Source of the DNA: Desulfovulcanus ferrireducens
Lineage (GTDB): Bacteria; Desulfobacterota; Desulfovibrionia; Desulfovibrionales; Desulfonatronovibrionaceae
Direction: 5' to 3'
NCBI RefSeq assembly: GCF_018704065.1
Contig: NZ_JAGUQP010000002.1
Location: 62,001 to 126,000 of the forward strand
DNA length: 64,000 bases
Made by a program: the position numbers and the translations under genes. The notes beneath the pieces were generated by a model. That model was not told the DNA's origin, did not search any database, and saw only the letters and a list, made by a program, of their open reading frames with translations. This document shows positions 54,164 to 63,107 of this stretch, one piece after another (position 1 is the stretch's first letter; every line of letters begins with the position of its first letter).

Positions 54164-54658
54164 TTATGTTTCTTTGATCAATTGTTTTATTTTTTGCACT
54201 ATTTGTGGAACGGCAGCTTTTATTTCCGGGCTCAATTTCTCGTCCATCTGCTCCGGTACATAAGCAGTTTGAGCGACAATAATACGCAAATCCATATCCG
54301 TGGCTTCTTTTAGTTCCTTCAACAGGTTGGTAGTTGGGAATTGATGCATGGAGAAGTCCGCCAGTTTTTTGGGGTCAACCTCATCCACGTCTATTTCAAA
54401 TACTTCTCCTGGTTTTCTCCCACTTTGGGTCGTTGCGTCAACAATGATCACCATTTGAGGGTGTTTGTCGCTTAAAATCAGATCGAAAAGAAGAGGGCGG
54501 ATAGAAGTGCCCACGTCCAAAAGGGCTATATCACCTGGCAAATCCTTTTCTAGTTTCAAAGCCTCGATCACTGCCGGGCCTAGTCCGTCATCACCAAACA
54601 ATGTGTTACCGCAGCCAAAAACGACTACCCTGGAGTTAAACATTTGGGACCAATCCAT
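54164..54658 (-). CDS. Hydrogenase maturation protease (HycI/FrcD type)
   Basis: Endopeptidase of the HyaD/HycI family that trims the C-terminus of a [NiFe]-hydrogenase large subunit after nickel insertion. The 164-residue protein has the GCGNTLFGDDGLGPAVIEAL start with the nickel-sensing Glu/Asp positions, LDVGTSIRPLLF and VIIVDATTQSG. AAGGGGAG precedes the ATG. It lies after the mvhA terminator on the same strand; the tail it would remove is encoded beyond the mvhA Sec codon (residues after DPUMSCATH). A F420-type hydrogenase protease assignment fits context. Confidence 0.9.
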   Translation of the reverse strand: MDWSQMFNSRVVVFGCGNTLFGDDGLGPAVIEALKLEKDLPGDIALLDVGTSIRPLLFDLILSDKHPQMVIIVDATTQSGRKPGEVFEIDVDEVDPKKLADFSMHQFPTTNLLKELKEATDMDLRIIVAQTAYVPEQMDEKLSPEIKAAVPQIVQKIKQLIKET

Positions 54659-54795
54659 GTATGCTCTCCCCTTGAAAAATATCGTGGTCTAAGGCTAAAG
54701 TCCTTAGTTTGTTTAGTCCTTTTAACTAAAATTTAATCATTTTTCGTAGTTAGTATCGGGACTTAGCTGGAACTCATCGCCCGTTCATCAGTCCT

Positions 54796-54840
54796 AAAAA
54801 AAGGCCGCTATCACGTACTAGACGTAACAGCGGCCCTTTT
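54796..54840 (-). terminator. Terminator of the hdrA-mvhDGA operon
   Basis: Minus-strand stem AGCGGCC...GGCCGCT? read in plus coordinates: GGCCGCT (54803-54809) pairs with AGCGGCC (54829-54835) around a 19-nt loop, with an A tract at 54796-54802 giving the U tract. It lies 27 bp after the true mvhA stop. Confidence 0.8.
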
Positions 54841-54866
54841 AATGGATTTATTCGCTTCTGTCTAAT

Positions 54867-56315
54867 CTATTTGCGCATAGTTTCCACGCAGTTTCCTTGA
54901 GAATCAAAGATTTTTAGCTCAACATTGATGCCGCCATCCAGGCGGTGTGTGGCACAGCTCATTCACGGGTCATAGGCCCGAATGGCCATCTCGATTCTGT
55001 TTAAGATTCCCTGGTCGTACTTTCCGTCTTTGATCAGAGCTTTTGCAGCCTGCTTGACAGAGAGGTTCATTGGGGCATTGTTGTGTGTGGTGCCCACAAT
55101 GAGGTTGGCAAAAGTAACAAGGCCGTTTTCATCGGTTTTGTAGTGATGGATAAGTGTGCCACGGGGAGCTTCAACGCATCCGACACCTTCGCCAGCTTTG
55201 GGCTCGATGTTTTTGGCCCTGATTTCCTGGCTGGTAATCTCAGAGTCATTCAAGAGCTCTTCAGCCCGCTCACAACAATAGACCATTTCAATGAGTCTGG
55301 CCCAGTGATAGAGCAGAGTTAAGTGCGATGGACGACCAAATTCTTTGCGGAAGATTTCTAACTCTTCCTGGGCCAAAGGTGTGGCCATCTTGTCGCAGAC
55401 ATTGATCCTGGCCAGGCAATTGGAGCGGTAAACTCCTACCGGATCATTTTCATCCAGCTTGATGCCACCCTGTTTTTTGATGTAGGGGAATTTGAGATAA
55501 CTCCAGGGTTCTACATGCTCGGCAATATATTCGGTATATTCCTCATACTTGAACTGGTCATAATTGCCGTCTTTGTCCATGAGGCGGAGTTCGCCGTCAA
55601 AGAGCTCCAGAGCGCCGTCGGAAGGCCTTACTGTACCAAGGTAACCGGAGGGGAACACGCCAAGTACTTTTACAGCATCCAGGTATTTAGGGAAGACTTC
55701 TTCCCGGGCGAACTTAATGGTAAATACGGCGAAGTCCTTTAATTCCTGGACACCGGCCAGAAGTTCCTTGCGTTCTTCTTCGCTCATGGGCTTGGAATAT
55801 CCGCCTACGACCGCTGCAATAGGATGAATGACCTTGCCGGAGAATTTTTCCAGCATCATCTGAGCCTTATAACGCATGTGCACGACCTTTTTGGCCAGGT
55901 CGGGATTGGCTCCGATAATACCGACAACATTACGTACAGAATAATCTGCATCCGGGCCCAGGACAAAATCAGGCGCAGCAAGAAAATAAAAATGCAAGAT
56001 TTTGTCCGGGATGTAGGCCAGCATCTGACAGAGTTCACGTAGTTTTTTGCCTGCGGGTGGGACTTCTACGCCCAGGCAGGCATCAGCGGCCTTGTTAGAA
56101 GCCAGATGGTGCTGCCAAGGACAAATACCGCATATACGGTTGACAATTCTGGGCACCTCTTCCACTGGCCGGCCAACAACAAATTTTTCAAATCCCCGTA
56201 ATGACAGCACGTGCAGCTTGGCATCGGCAACATTCCCATTGTCATCCAGATGGATGGCCACGCTGGCATGACCTTCAATACGGGTGATGGGGGCTATATT
56301 TAATGTTTTACCCAT
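54867..56315 (-). CDS. mvhA: [NiFeSe] hydrogenase large subunit MvhA (Sec-containing)
   Basis: Catalytic subunit of a cytoplasmic group 3c hydrogenase (Mvh/Vhu type). The N-terminal Ni ligand motif RICGICPWQHH is at residues 61-71. A TGA at 54963-54965 falls exactly where the C-terminal DPCxxCxxH ligand Cys belongs: reading through gives DPUMSCATHRLDGG and continues to a TAG at 54867-54869, making 482 residues with Sec451. Everything after the His is the tail removed by the maturation protease. A SECIS-like hairpin follows the TGA at 54931-54945. Stopping at the TGA would remove two essential nickel ligands, so read-through is required for function. The start follows AGGAGGAG. Last gene of hdrA-mvhD-mvhG-mvhA. 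Confidence 0.93.
54931..54945 (-). promoter_or_regulatory. SECIS-like hairpin in mvhA
   Basis: On the mRNA, CCGCC-UGGAU-GGCGG begins 21 nt after the first base of the UGA. The 5-nt apical loop has G in its second position, as in bacterial SECIS elements. Loop sequence and distance equal those in mvhD. Confidence 0.75.
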
Positions 56316-56329
56316 ATTTTACTCTCCTC

Positions 56330-57262
56330 CTAACCTATCTTTTTCAGAACACCGTGCGCACCAGTAAAACGGGCCAGATAACCACGGCGATCAGGCATTT
56401 TCATGGGATCAAAACCAACCGAAGCCAAAGCACCCATATAGTCGATCAGTGGTTTTGAGTCTTTACGGACTGGTCCATAACAACCACGGCAGGGCATTCT
56501 GGTACTCAAACAACGCGGTGGTTTGCCTTTGCCGCCGCAACCGGCCTTGGTCACAGGGCCGAGACAGATGAAGCCCTGCTCCAAGAGGCAGCGCATTTCA
56601 TCTATGGGCTTGTCAGGATCAAATTCTGGAGTTTCCAGCATTCTCTTAATGTCGTCCATGCCCTTTTTGCGTTCCTTAATGGTAGGACAGGTGTCACAGA
56701 CTGAACGCTCAGGCATTTTGAATTCTGTTTTGCCCTCCAACAATGCCAGTACTGCGGCAGCAATCCAGTCGGGATGAGGAGGGCAGCCTGGCAGGTAAAT
56801 ATCTACATCCACAAATTCATCCAAAGCGTAACATTTATCAAGCAGGGGTGGTATATGTTCGGTTGGTGGCTCGGCACAGTCAGTGGTAGGAGAGTCACAA
56901 TATACAAATTTTTTCAGCTCTTCCTCATCGTACATATTAATTAAGGCCGGGATACCGCCGTTAGTGGCACAGGTGCCCAGGGCAACGAGTATCTGACATT
57001 TTTTACGCATTTCCAAAAGCACTTCTTTGTGCTCTTCATTACGTACACTGCCCGAGACAATCCCCACCACGGCCTCTGGAATGCTCAGCTCTGTTTCTTC
57101 ACCGGTTTGGCCATAATACTTTTTGTCCAGGATGACAGGAATATGGACAAACTCTATATTGTTGACCAGAAGATCAACTAGGATTTCTCCAATGTTCAGA
57201 ATGGCGATTTCGCAACCGGAACATGCATTCAACCATTCTTCAGCTACAGTAACTTTGGTCAT
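56330..57262 (-). CDS. mvhG: Hydrogenase small subunit MvhG
   Basis: Iron-sulfur small subunit that passes electrons between the NiFe site and MvhD. The 310-residue protein has EEWLNACSGCEIAIL with proximal cluster Cys, LVALGTCATNGGIP, DIYLPGCPPHPDW and C-terminal Cys-rich segments (VTKAGCGGKGKPPRCLSTRMPCRGCYGP) for three clusters. No twin-arginine signal is present, so the complex is cytoplasmic. No in-frame TGA occurs. GGAGG precedes the ATG. It lies 14 bp upstream of mvhA. Confidence 0.95.
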   Translation of the reverse strand: MTKVTVAEEWLNACSGCEIAILNIGEILVDLLVNNIEFVHIPVILDKKYYGQTGEETELSIPEAVVGIVSGSVRNEEHKEVLLEMRKKCQILVALGTCATNGGIPALINMYDEEELKKFVYCDSPTTDCAEPPTEHIPPLLDKCYALDEFVDVDIYLPGCPPHPDWIAAAVLALLEGKTEFKMPERSVCDTCPTIKERKKGMDDIKRMLETPEFDPDKPIDEMRCLLEQGFICLGPVTKAGCGGKGKPPRCLSTRMPCRGCYGPVRKDSKPLIDYMGALASVGFDPMKMPDRRGYLARFTGAHGVLKKIG

Positions 57263-57280
57263 ATATACCTCCTTACAGAC

Positions 57281-57300
57281 GGGAGAGAGACCTCTCTCCC
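57281..57300. other. Intercistronic hairpin between mvhD and mvhG
   Basis: GGGAGAGA (57281-57288) pairs perfectly with TCTCTCCC (57293-57300) around a 4-nt loop. No U tract, so it is more likely an mRNA processing or stability element than a terminator. Confidence 0.5.
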
Positions 57301-57307
57301 ATCCAAC

Positions 57308-57745
57308 TTAAGCATTAGCTGCTTCTTTCTGGGCCTTTTTTAAAGGATTGGGGCCAAGGGATTTTATCTTTTCCGTAAACTTAGTTACTACTTCTGCAAA
57401 TCTTGGGGCTTCTGCAGAAGAAACCCATTCAATTGCAAAGCGTTCTGGATCTATTCCTAAGTCTTCTAGTACCAATTTGATGGCCTGGGCCCGGGCTAAA
57501 GCTTTGTTATTACCATCCAGGTAATGACATTCACCCAGGTGTCAGCCCATGAGAATGACGCCATCGGCGCCTTTTTCTAAGGCTTCGACTACTAAGTTGG
57601 GATGAACCATCCCTGAACACATGACTCTGATAGCACGCATATTGGGTGGATATTGGAGTCTGGAGACCCCGGCCAGATCTGCACCGGCGTATGCACACCA
57701 GTTACAGAGAAAGCCAACAATGACAGGTTCGAAGTTTTCAGCCAT
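57308..57745 (-). CDS. mvhD: MvhD electron-transfer subunit (selenoprotein)
   Basis: Small [2Fe-2S] protein linking MvhAG to HdrA. The first 67 residues (MAENFEPVIVGFLCNWCAYA to VILMG) are followed by a TGA at 57542-57544. Reading through gives MGUHLGECHYLDGNNKALAR and continues in good coding sequence to a TAA at 57308, 145 residues in all with Sec68. The family has Cys at this position (GCHxGxCHY), so Sec is a direct replacement. A hairpin at 57509-57525 fits a SECIS. AAGGAGAAG precedes the ATG. It lies between hdrA (32 bp) and mvhG (46 bp). Confidence 0.93.
57509..57525 (-). promoter_or_regulatory. SECIS-like hairpin in mvhD
   Basis: AUUACC-UGGAU-GGUAAU begins 20 nt after the first base of the UGA. 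The UGGAU loop sits at nt 26-30, the same sequence and distance as in mvhA although the stem bases differ. Confidence 0.75.
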
Positions 57746-57777
57746 GGAAACTTCTCCTTATATTAGATTTTTTGTGG

Positions 57778-60700
57778 TTACAGGTTTTCTAGGGCCGCAG
57801 ATATCTGGGCTCTAAGTTGTTCATTGGTAAAACCGTGAACAAACACGCCTTTTTTGGGACATGTGGCTTCACAAACGCCACAGCCCTTGCAAAGTGCCTT
57901 GTTTATTTCGATCTTGCGCAGAGTCTGCCCATCTTTTTCATAGTCAACCAAAGATATGGCTCCATAAGGACAGGTGTCCACGCACAGGGCGCAGCCATCA
58001 CAATTTTCTGTGACATATGACTTGATGGAGTCTAAGGGCATAACCGACTTGGATAAGATGGTGGTAGCCCTGGACACGGCTGCCTGGGCCTGGGCAATGG
58101 ATTCGTCGATAGGCTTGGGGTAATGACACAGGCCGGCGACAAACATGCCGTCCACGCTTAAATCAACCGGACGCAGCTTGGCATGAGCTTCCTGGAGAAA
58201 GCCCTCATTGCTCAGGCTGCACTTATACAGTTCAACCAGTTCCTTATTATCGTATGGCACAATGGCTGTGGCCAGTACTAAATAATCGGGCCTGATCTCC
58301 ACGTCCTGCTTCAGGACATGATCCTGAACCTGAACAACTAGATCATCGCCGTCTTTAAATACCTTGGGCTTGTTATCCAAGGAATAGCGGATAAAGATTA
58401 CGCCTTTTTCGCGGGCTTCCTTGTACAGGTCTTCGCGTTCTCCATAGGTTCGAATGTCTCTGTACAATACATATACGGGCAAATCTGGGTTGGCTTCTTT
58501 CAACTCCAGAGCATGTTGCATGGTGTTGGTACAGCAAAGGCGGCTACAATATGGCCTTTCTGAATCGCGGGAACCAACACACTGAATAAATACGGCCCCT
58601 TTGGCCTTTTCCAGGGCGGGCTTGTGTTCTTTAAGCTCTGCTTCAAATTCAAGATGGGTAAAGACACGGTCATCCTGGCCATAAAGGTATTCATTGGGCT
58701 TGTATTCTTTGGCTCCGGTACAAATCACAGCCACGCCATATTTGATGGCTTTTGCCTCACCATCCACTTCGATTTCACTTACGAAATCACCCACAGCACC
58801 TTTACAGGTCTTGAGTGAAGCATTTTTAAAGACTTTTATGTTGGGGTGATTTTCTACCTTGGCAATGAGCTGTTCAAGGTAAGGCTTTACTTCTTCGCCT
58901 TTCCAGGTGTGGCTTAACTGCCAGGCATTTCCACCCAGTTTATCTGATTTTTCAAGCAGGATGGTTTCGTATCCCTGGTCAGCAAGTCCCAGCGCAGTGG
59001 TCATGCCTGAAATTCCACCACCAACTACCAGAGCAGTCTGATTGACCTGAACTGAGAGATGTTCCAGAGGCTGAAGCATTGCAGCCTTGGCCACGGCCAT
59101 GCGTACCTGATCTTTGGCCTTTTCAGTTGCCTTTTCTGGCTCGCTCGAATGGACCCAACTGTTCTGGTTGCGAATATTGGCCATCTCAAAGAGATATTCA
59201 TTAAGACCTGCATTTTTCAACGTTTCCCTGAACATAGGTTCATGGGTCCTGGGGGTACAGGCTGCAACTACTACCCTGTTTAAATTGTGCTCTTTGATTT
59301 TTTCCGCGATCAGGACCTGGGTATCCTGAGAGCATGTAAAGAGATTGTTTTCTGCATAGACCACATTGGGCAGGGTCTTGGCATATTCGGTCAATTCCTT
59401 AACATCCACTGTGCCGGCAATGTTGATGCCGCAGGAACAGACAAAGACGCCGATCCGTGCCTCTTGGCCAGCCACATCTATTTCAGGAGGGAAGGTTTGT
59501 TCTTTAGCCAGGGCGCCTCTGACATTGCTCAGCGCTATAGAAGCGGCTGCAGCAGCCGAGGAGGCTTCGGTGACGGATTGAGGAATATCCTTGGGGCTTT
59601 GGAAACATCCGCTGGCATAGATGCCGGGTACATTGGTGGCTACCGGGTTGAAACTGGAAGTTTGGGCAAAGTTGTATTTATTGAGCTCTATACCAAGGGC
59701 TTTAGCCAATTCAATGGCGCTCTTATCTGTTTCCAGACCAACAGAGAGGACAAGCATATCAAAAGGCTCCAGGACCCTTTCGCCCGTTTCACCATCAAAA
59801 TACTCTAAGATGACGCCGCCCTCAGGGTTTGGATATACAGTATGGATTCTGCTTTGGACAAAGCGGATGCCCTTTTGCTTGGCCTGTTCGTAGTATTGTT
59901 CAAATTCTTTTCCGTGAGTACGAATGTCCATGTAAAAAATGGCCTGGTTAACATCACCAGTGGTATGCTCGGCTGTAACTAATGCCTGCTTGATGGCGTA
60001 CATACAGCAGACAGAAGAACAGTAGCCGTTGTCGCATCTATTGATATTTCTGGAGCCAACACATTGTAGCCAGGCAATTTTCTTCGGCTCTTTGCCATCA
60101 GAAGGCCTTTTCAGATGACCCATGCATGGACCACTGGCTGAGAGCAACCGTTCGTACTCCAGACCTGTGACTACGTCTTTAAATTGTGTGTAGGCGTAAT
60201 GATCAAAAAGGGAAGGATCAAAGGCTTTAAATCCCGGGGCCAGAATTACAGAGCCGACTTTGACCTGGATGATTTCTTCCTTGTGCTCTTTGTTAAAGTC
60301 AATGGCACCGGTGGGACAAAATTTTTCACATGCCCGACATTTGCCTTTCTGGACAAAAATACAATTTTCACCATCGATAGCGTACTTGAGGGGAACGGTT
60401 TGGCCGTACTTGATGTAGGCAGCCTTACGAACACTCAACCCCTCGTTGTACTCGTCAGGGACTTTTTTGGGACATTTTTCTGCACACAGGCCGCAGGCAA
60501 TACATTTATCCACCTCCACATAGCGTGGCTTTTGTTTGACAGTGACGGTAAAATTGCCTTCGCTGCCCTCAATTTTTTGTACTTCGCTTAAAGTCAAAAG
60601 CTCAATGTTTAAGTGCCGACCGCACTCAACCAACTTGGGTGAGATAATTCACATCGCACAGTCATTGGTGGGGAAGGTTTTGTCCAATTGGGACATTACG

Positions 60701-60828
60701 CCGCCAATACCGGCTGTTTTTTCCACCAAATAGACATAATAGCCGGCGTCAGCCAAGTCCAAAGCGGATTGAATGCCGGCAATACCACCGCCGACAACCA
60801 TGACTGCGCCTACTTTTTCTTGTGACAT
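57778..60828 (-). CDS. hdrA: HdrA, tandem long form (selenoprotein)
   Basis: FAD and iron-sulfur subunit where electron bifurcation occurs. The true protein is 1016 residues: an in-frame TGA at 60649-60651 (residue 60) splits it if read as stop. Read-through gives [17 protein letters not shown], where HdrA proteins have DCxMC. It is a tandem: module 1 (1-~450) has [19 protein letters not shown], the Sec motif and two ferredoxin clusters ([26 protein letters not shown]); module 2 (~460-1016) starts with [13 protein letters not shown], has [21 protein letters not shown] and ends with [15 protein letters not shown] and [14 protein letters not shown]. Module 2 lacks the DCxMC site. The ATG at 60828 follows AAGGGGG. 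First gene of the hydrogenase operon; HdrB and HdrC are not present. Confidence 0.92.
60611..60627 (-). promoter_or_regulatory. SECIS-like hairpin in hdrA
   Basis: GAGUGC-GGUCG-GCACUU begins 25 nt after the first base of the UGA. The GGUCG loop is close to the GGUCU loop of the E. coli fdhF SECIS. Spacing is 5 nt longer than in mvhA and mvhD. Confidence 0.65.
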
Positions 60829-61025
60829 ATTAACCCCCTTTGCCATTTATTTGTTGTTTGTCGCAAGAACAACGGCCCGTTAAAAGTAGATTTTTCAGGT
60901 ATCTTTTTAGTGAGATACCACCCAAAAAACATAATGTATTAAATTAACAAATACAAGCTGTTCAATCTTATTTAGACATTCAATAGCTCAGGTTTAAAAA
61001 AAATGCTAGTAGTTGAGCATGGAAA

Positions 61026-61055
61026 TTGTGAAAAAGTGATATTATTTTTTCACAA
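61026..61055. promoter_or_regulatory. Inverted repeat upstream of hdrA and rlpA
   Basis: TTGTGAAAAA (61026-61035) and TTTTTCACAA (61046-61055) form a perfect 10-bp inverted repeat with a 10-bp spacer. The outer TTGTGA/TCACAA halves resemble Rex or CRP/FNR-family half-sites, but the spacing is too wide for a normal single site. It lies about 200 bp before hdrA on one side and 235 bp before rlpA on the other. No other feature is seen in 60829-61268. Confidence 0.45.
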
Positions 61056-61289
61056 ATGATAACACGAAAGGGGCCGTTTTTGTCCGCCTGTAGGCTTGTC
61101 CTGTAAGATTAATTTTTTACAAGATGGCTTGAGTTCATGTCGTTTAGGGGGTAAGTTGCAAAAAAGAAGGTTTGATAACTCATTGACTTCTTCCCTTAGT
61201 TTTGACCTTGATTGTTAGCAGTTATTTGTTTTTAATTGATTAAAGGTTATTGTGCATTTAAATTATAAATGAATGGAGAAAAAAGGAAG

Positions 61290-62018
61290 ATGAGCGGATG
61301 GGCAGGATGTTTGTTTGGTTTAATTATCCTGGTTATGGGCTTGTATGGATGCGCTCAAAAAAGTGTATACTACCCTTCGCGGAACACTAAGATATATGCT
61401 CCTCCTTCCCAAAAAGGAACCCAGAGGCCATATACTGTTTATGGCAAGACGTATAGACCTTTAAAGGTAGCGCATGGGTTTGTTCAGGAAGGAGTGGCCT
61501 CATGGTACGGACCGAAATTTCATGGGCGAAGAACTGCTAGCGGCGAGATTTATAATATGTATGAGCTTACAGCGGCACACAAAATTTTGCCCATGCATAC
61601 AAAGGTCAAGGTAACCAACCTGGAAAATGGTCGTAGTTTGATTGTGCGTATTAATGACCGCGGGCCATTTGTAAAAAACAGGATAATTGACCTATCTTAT
61701 GCAGCGGCCAAGAGATTAGGTCTGGTTGGCCCGGGAACGGCAAGGGTTCGCGTTGAGTCTCTTGGCTCTTGGTCGCCGGAAATTCCTGGCATTTTTTATG
61801 TGCAGGTTGGGTCATTTGCTATCTATGACAATGCTATCGCCTTGCAGACAAAAATGCGTCAAAAAGGTTTTGTGCACACCAGGATACAAAAATTTGAGCA
61901 CCGCGGCCGGACCTTTTGGCGTGTCCATGCTGGCATTTTCAAAACCCTGGCCAAGGCCCAAAAGATCAAGACCAGGTTAGAGCTTAAGTTCCCCAATGCC
62001 TTTATTATTGCGGATTGA
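61290..62018 (+). CDS. rlpA: RlpA-like lipoprotein with SPOR domain
   Basis: Outer-membrane septal lipoprotein with a double-psi beta-barrel that in some species is a lytic transglycosylase for naked glycan strands. The N-terminus carries a lipobox (GLYGC), followed by the RlpA core GVASWYGPKFHGRRTASGE, MHTKVKVTNLENGRS and VRINDRGPF; the C-terminal ~75 residues are a SPOR domain (FYVQVGSFAIYDNAIALQTKM) that binds denuded peptidoglycan. The ATG at 61290 is preferred because GGAG lies upstream of it; an ATG at 61269 has no site and would add seven residues. It converges with ihfA, overlapping it by 14 bp. Confidence 0.88.
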   Translation: MSGWAGCLFGLIILVMGLYGCAQKSVYYPSRNTKIYAPPSQKGTQRPYTVYGKTYRPLKVAHGFVQEGVASWYGPKFHGRRTASGEIYNMYELTAAHKILPMHTKVKVTNLENGRSLIVRINDRGPFVKNRIIDLSYAAAKRLGLVGPGTARVRVESLGSWSPEIPGIFYVQVGSFAIYDNAIALQTKMRQKGFVHTRIQKFEHRGRTFWRVHAGIFKTLAKAQKIKTRLELKFPNAFIIAD

Positions 62019-62295
62019 GTTCTTGCCTGAATTTTCTGGAAAGCCTAAATACAACAACCTTGCGTCCAGGCAAAGTGATACTTTCATTTGTTTGTGGATT
62101 TCTGCCTTTACGAGGTTTTTTGTTATAGGCCTCAAATTTTCCAAATCCGCTGATAAGTAGAGCATGGTCCTTTTTAATGGCTTTTTTCATCAGTTCCAAA
62201 AGGTGTTCCACTTGAGCCTTGACTTCGGCCCTGTTTCGTTCACTGTGTTCATAAATTTTGTCCACGATGTCAGCTTTGGTTAATGTTTTGCCCAT
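62005..62295 (-). CDS. ihfA: Integration host factor alpha / HU-type DNA-bending protein
   Basis: A 96-residue histone-like protein of the DNABII family, starting TLTKADIVDKIYEHSERNRAEV, with the core ALLISGFGKFEAYNKKPRKGRNPQT and the beta-arm KVVVFRLSRKFRQEL. The Pro in the arm (GRNPQT) and the overall sequence favour IHF-alpha over HU, but IhfB is not seen here. CGGAGGTAA precedes the ATG. It could help sigma54 activation at amtB and glnA, where upstream sites are used; that is only inference. Confidence 0.88.
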   Translation of the reverse strand: MGKTLTKADIVDKIYEHSERNRAEVKAQVEHLLELMKKAIKKDHALLISGFGKFEAYNKKPRKGRNPQTNESITLPGRKVVVFRLSRKFRQELNPQ

Positions 62296-62436
62296 ATATT
62301 ACCTCCGGGGGAAGTTTAAAGTTTGCAATTTAGGGTTAAAGGTTTACCCGGGCACTAGAGTACTTTTGAACGACTCTTATAGGCCAATTTAAACATTGCC
62401 TTTTTGACATATTACACAGCTTTAATTTTAATAAAA

Positions 62437-62847
62437 TTAAATTTTAGCTTTGATTTTTTGGGCGTACTGCTCCATCTCCTGGGCGTCTGAGTATTTATGT
62501 TGTGGCCAGAGTTTTAGCCCATCATCTTTATAGCGGGGAATAAGGTGCCAGTGAGCATGGTGAACCAGTTGACCAGCAGCTTCATAGTTGTTCATGCCTA
62601 TATTTAGACCAGAGGCATTCAATGCTGTAAGTAACCCTTTTCCGACTTTTTGCATGGCCAAAATGAGTTCTTGCCCTAAATCTAAAGGTAGTTCAAAAAT
62701 AGTAGGATAGTGACCTTTGGGGATGATCAGGGCATGCCCTTTGTTGACCGGGGCAATATCTAAAAAGGCCAGTACATGTTCGCTTTCATAGATTTTTTGA
62801 CAGGGAATTTTTCCTTGGACAATCTGGCAAAAAATACAGTTATTCAT
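62437..62847 (-). CDS. HIT-family (histidine triad) protein
   Basis: A 136-residue nucleotide-binding hydrolase of the HIT/HINT-Fhit group. Motifs: CIFCQIVQGKIPCQKIYE with a CxxC near the start, HALIIPKGHYPTIFELP in the middle, and the catalytic triad HHAHWHLIPR. The Hinx branch is typical of bacteria; the likely activity is hydrolysis of AMP-linked adducts. No operon partner is apparent. The intervening 62296-62436 holds no gene. Confidence 0.9.
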   Translation of the reverse strand: MNNCIFCQIVQGKIPCQKIYESEHVLAFLDIAPVNKGHALIIPKGHYPTIFELPLDLGQELILAMQKVGKGLLTALNASGLNIGMNNYEAAGQLVHHAHWHLIPRYKDDGLKLWPQHKYSDAQEMEQYAQKIKAKI

Positions 62848-63107
62848 ATTTCTTACTCCGAGTTATATTTTAAATTTTATTGTGTTGCGTGTTTATTGTA
62901 CAGTTTAAATATTAAGTTTGCGTATAATGTTCAGAATACAACGTTTAACCTTTATAAAACTTAACACATGTAGTATTGGCAACATATGACTTTTTGTGCA
63001 TAAAAAGTGGAATTTTTTTTGTCTTAGTAACGACTTTAAAAGACTTTTACCTCAGCTGTATTTTTTTTGCAAGTCTAACACGTTATTTTTTTTGTCTATT
63101 TCCATTT

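Noticed and set aside
54963-54965. mvhA as a truncated hydrogenase ending at this TGA
   Set aside because: Read-through restores the invariant Ni-ligand motif and the cleavable tail, and the same pattern occurs in mvhD and hdrA; selenocysteine explains it better.
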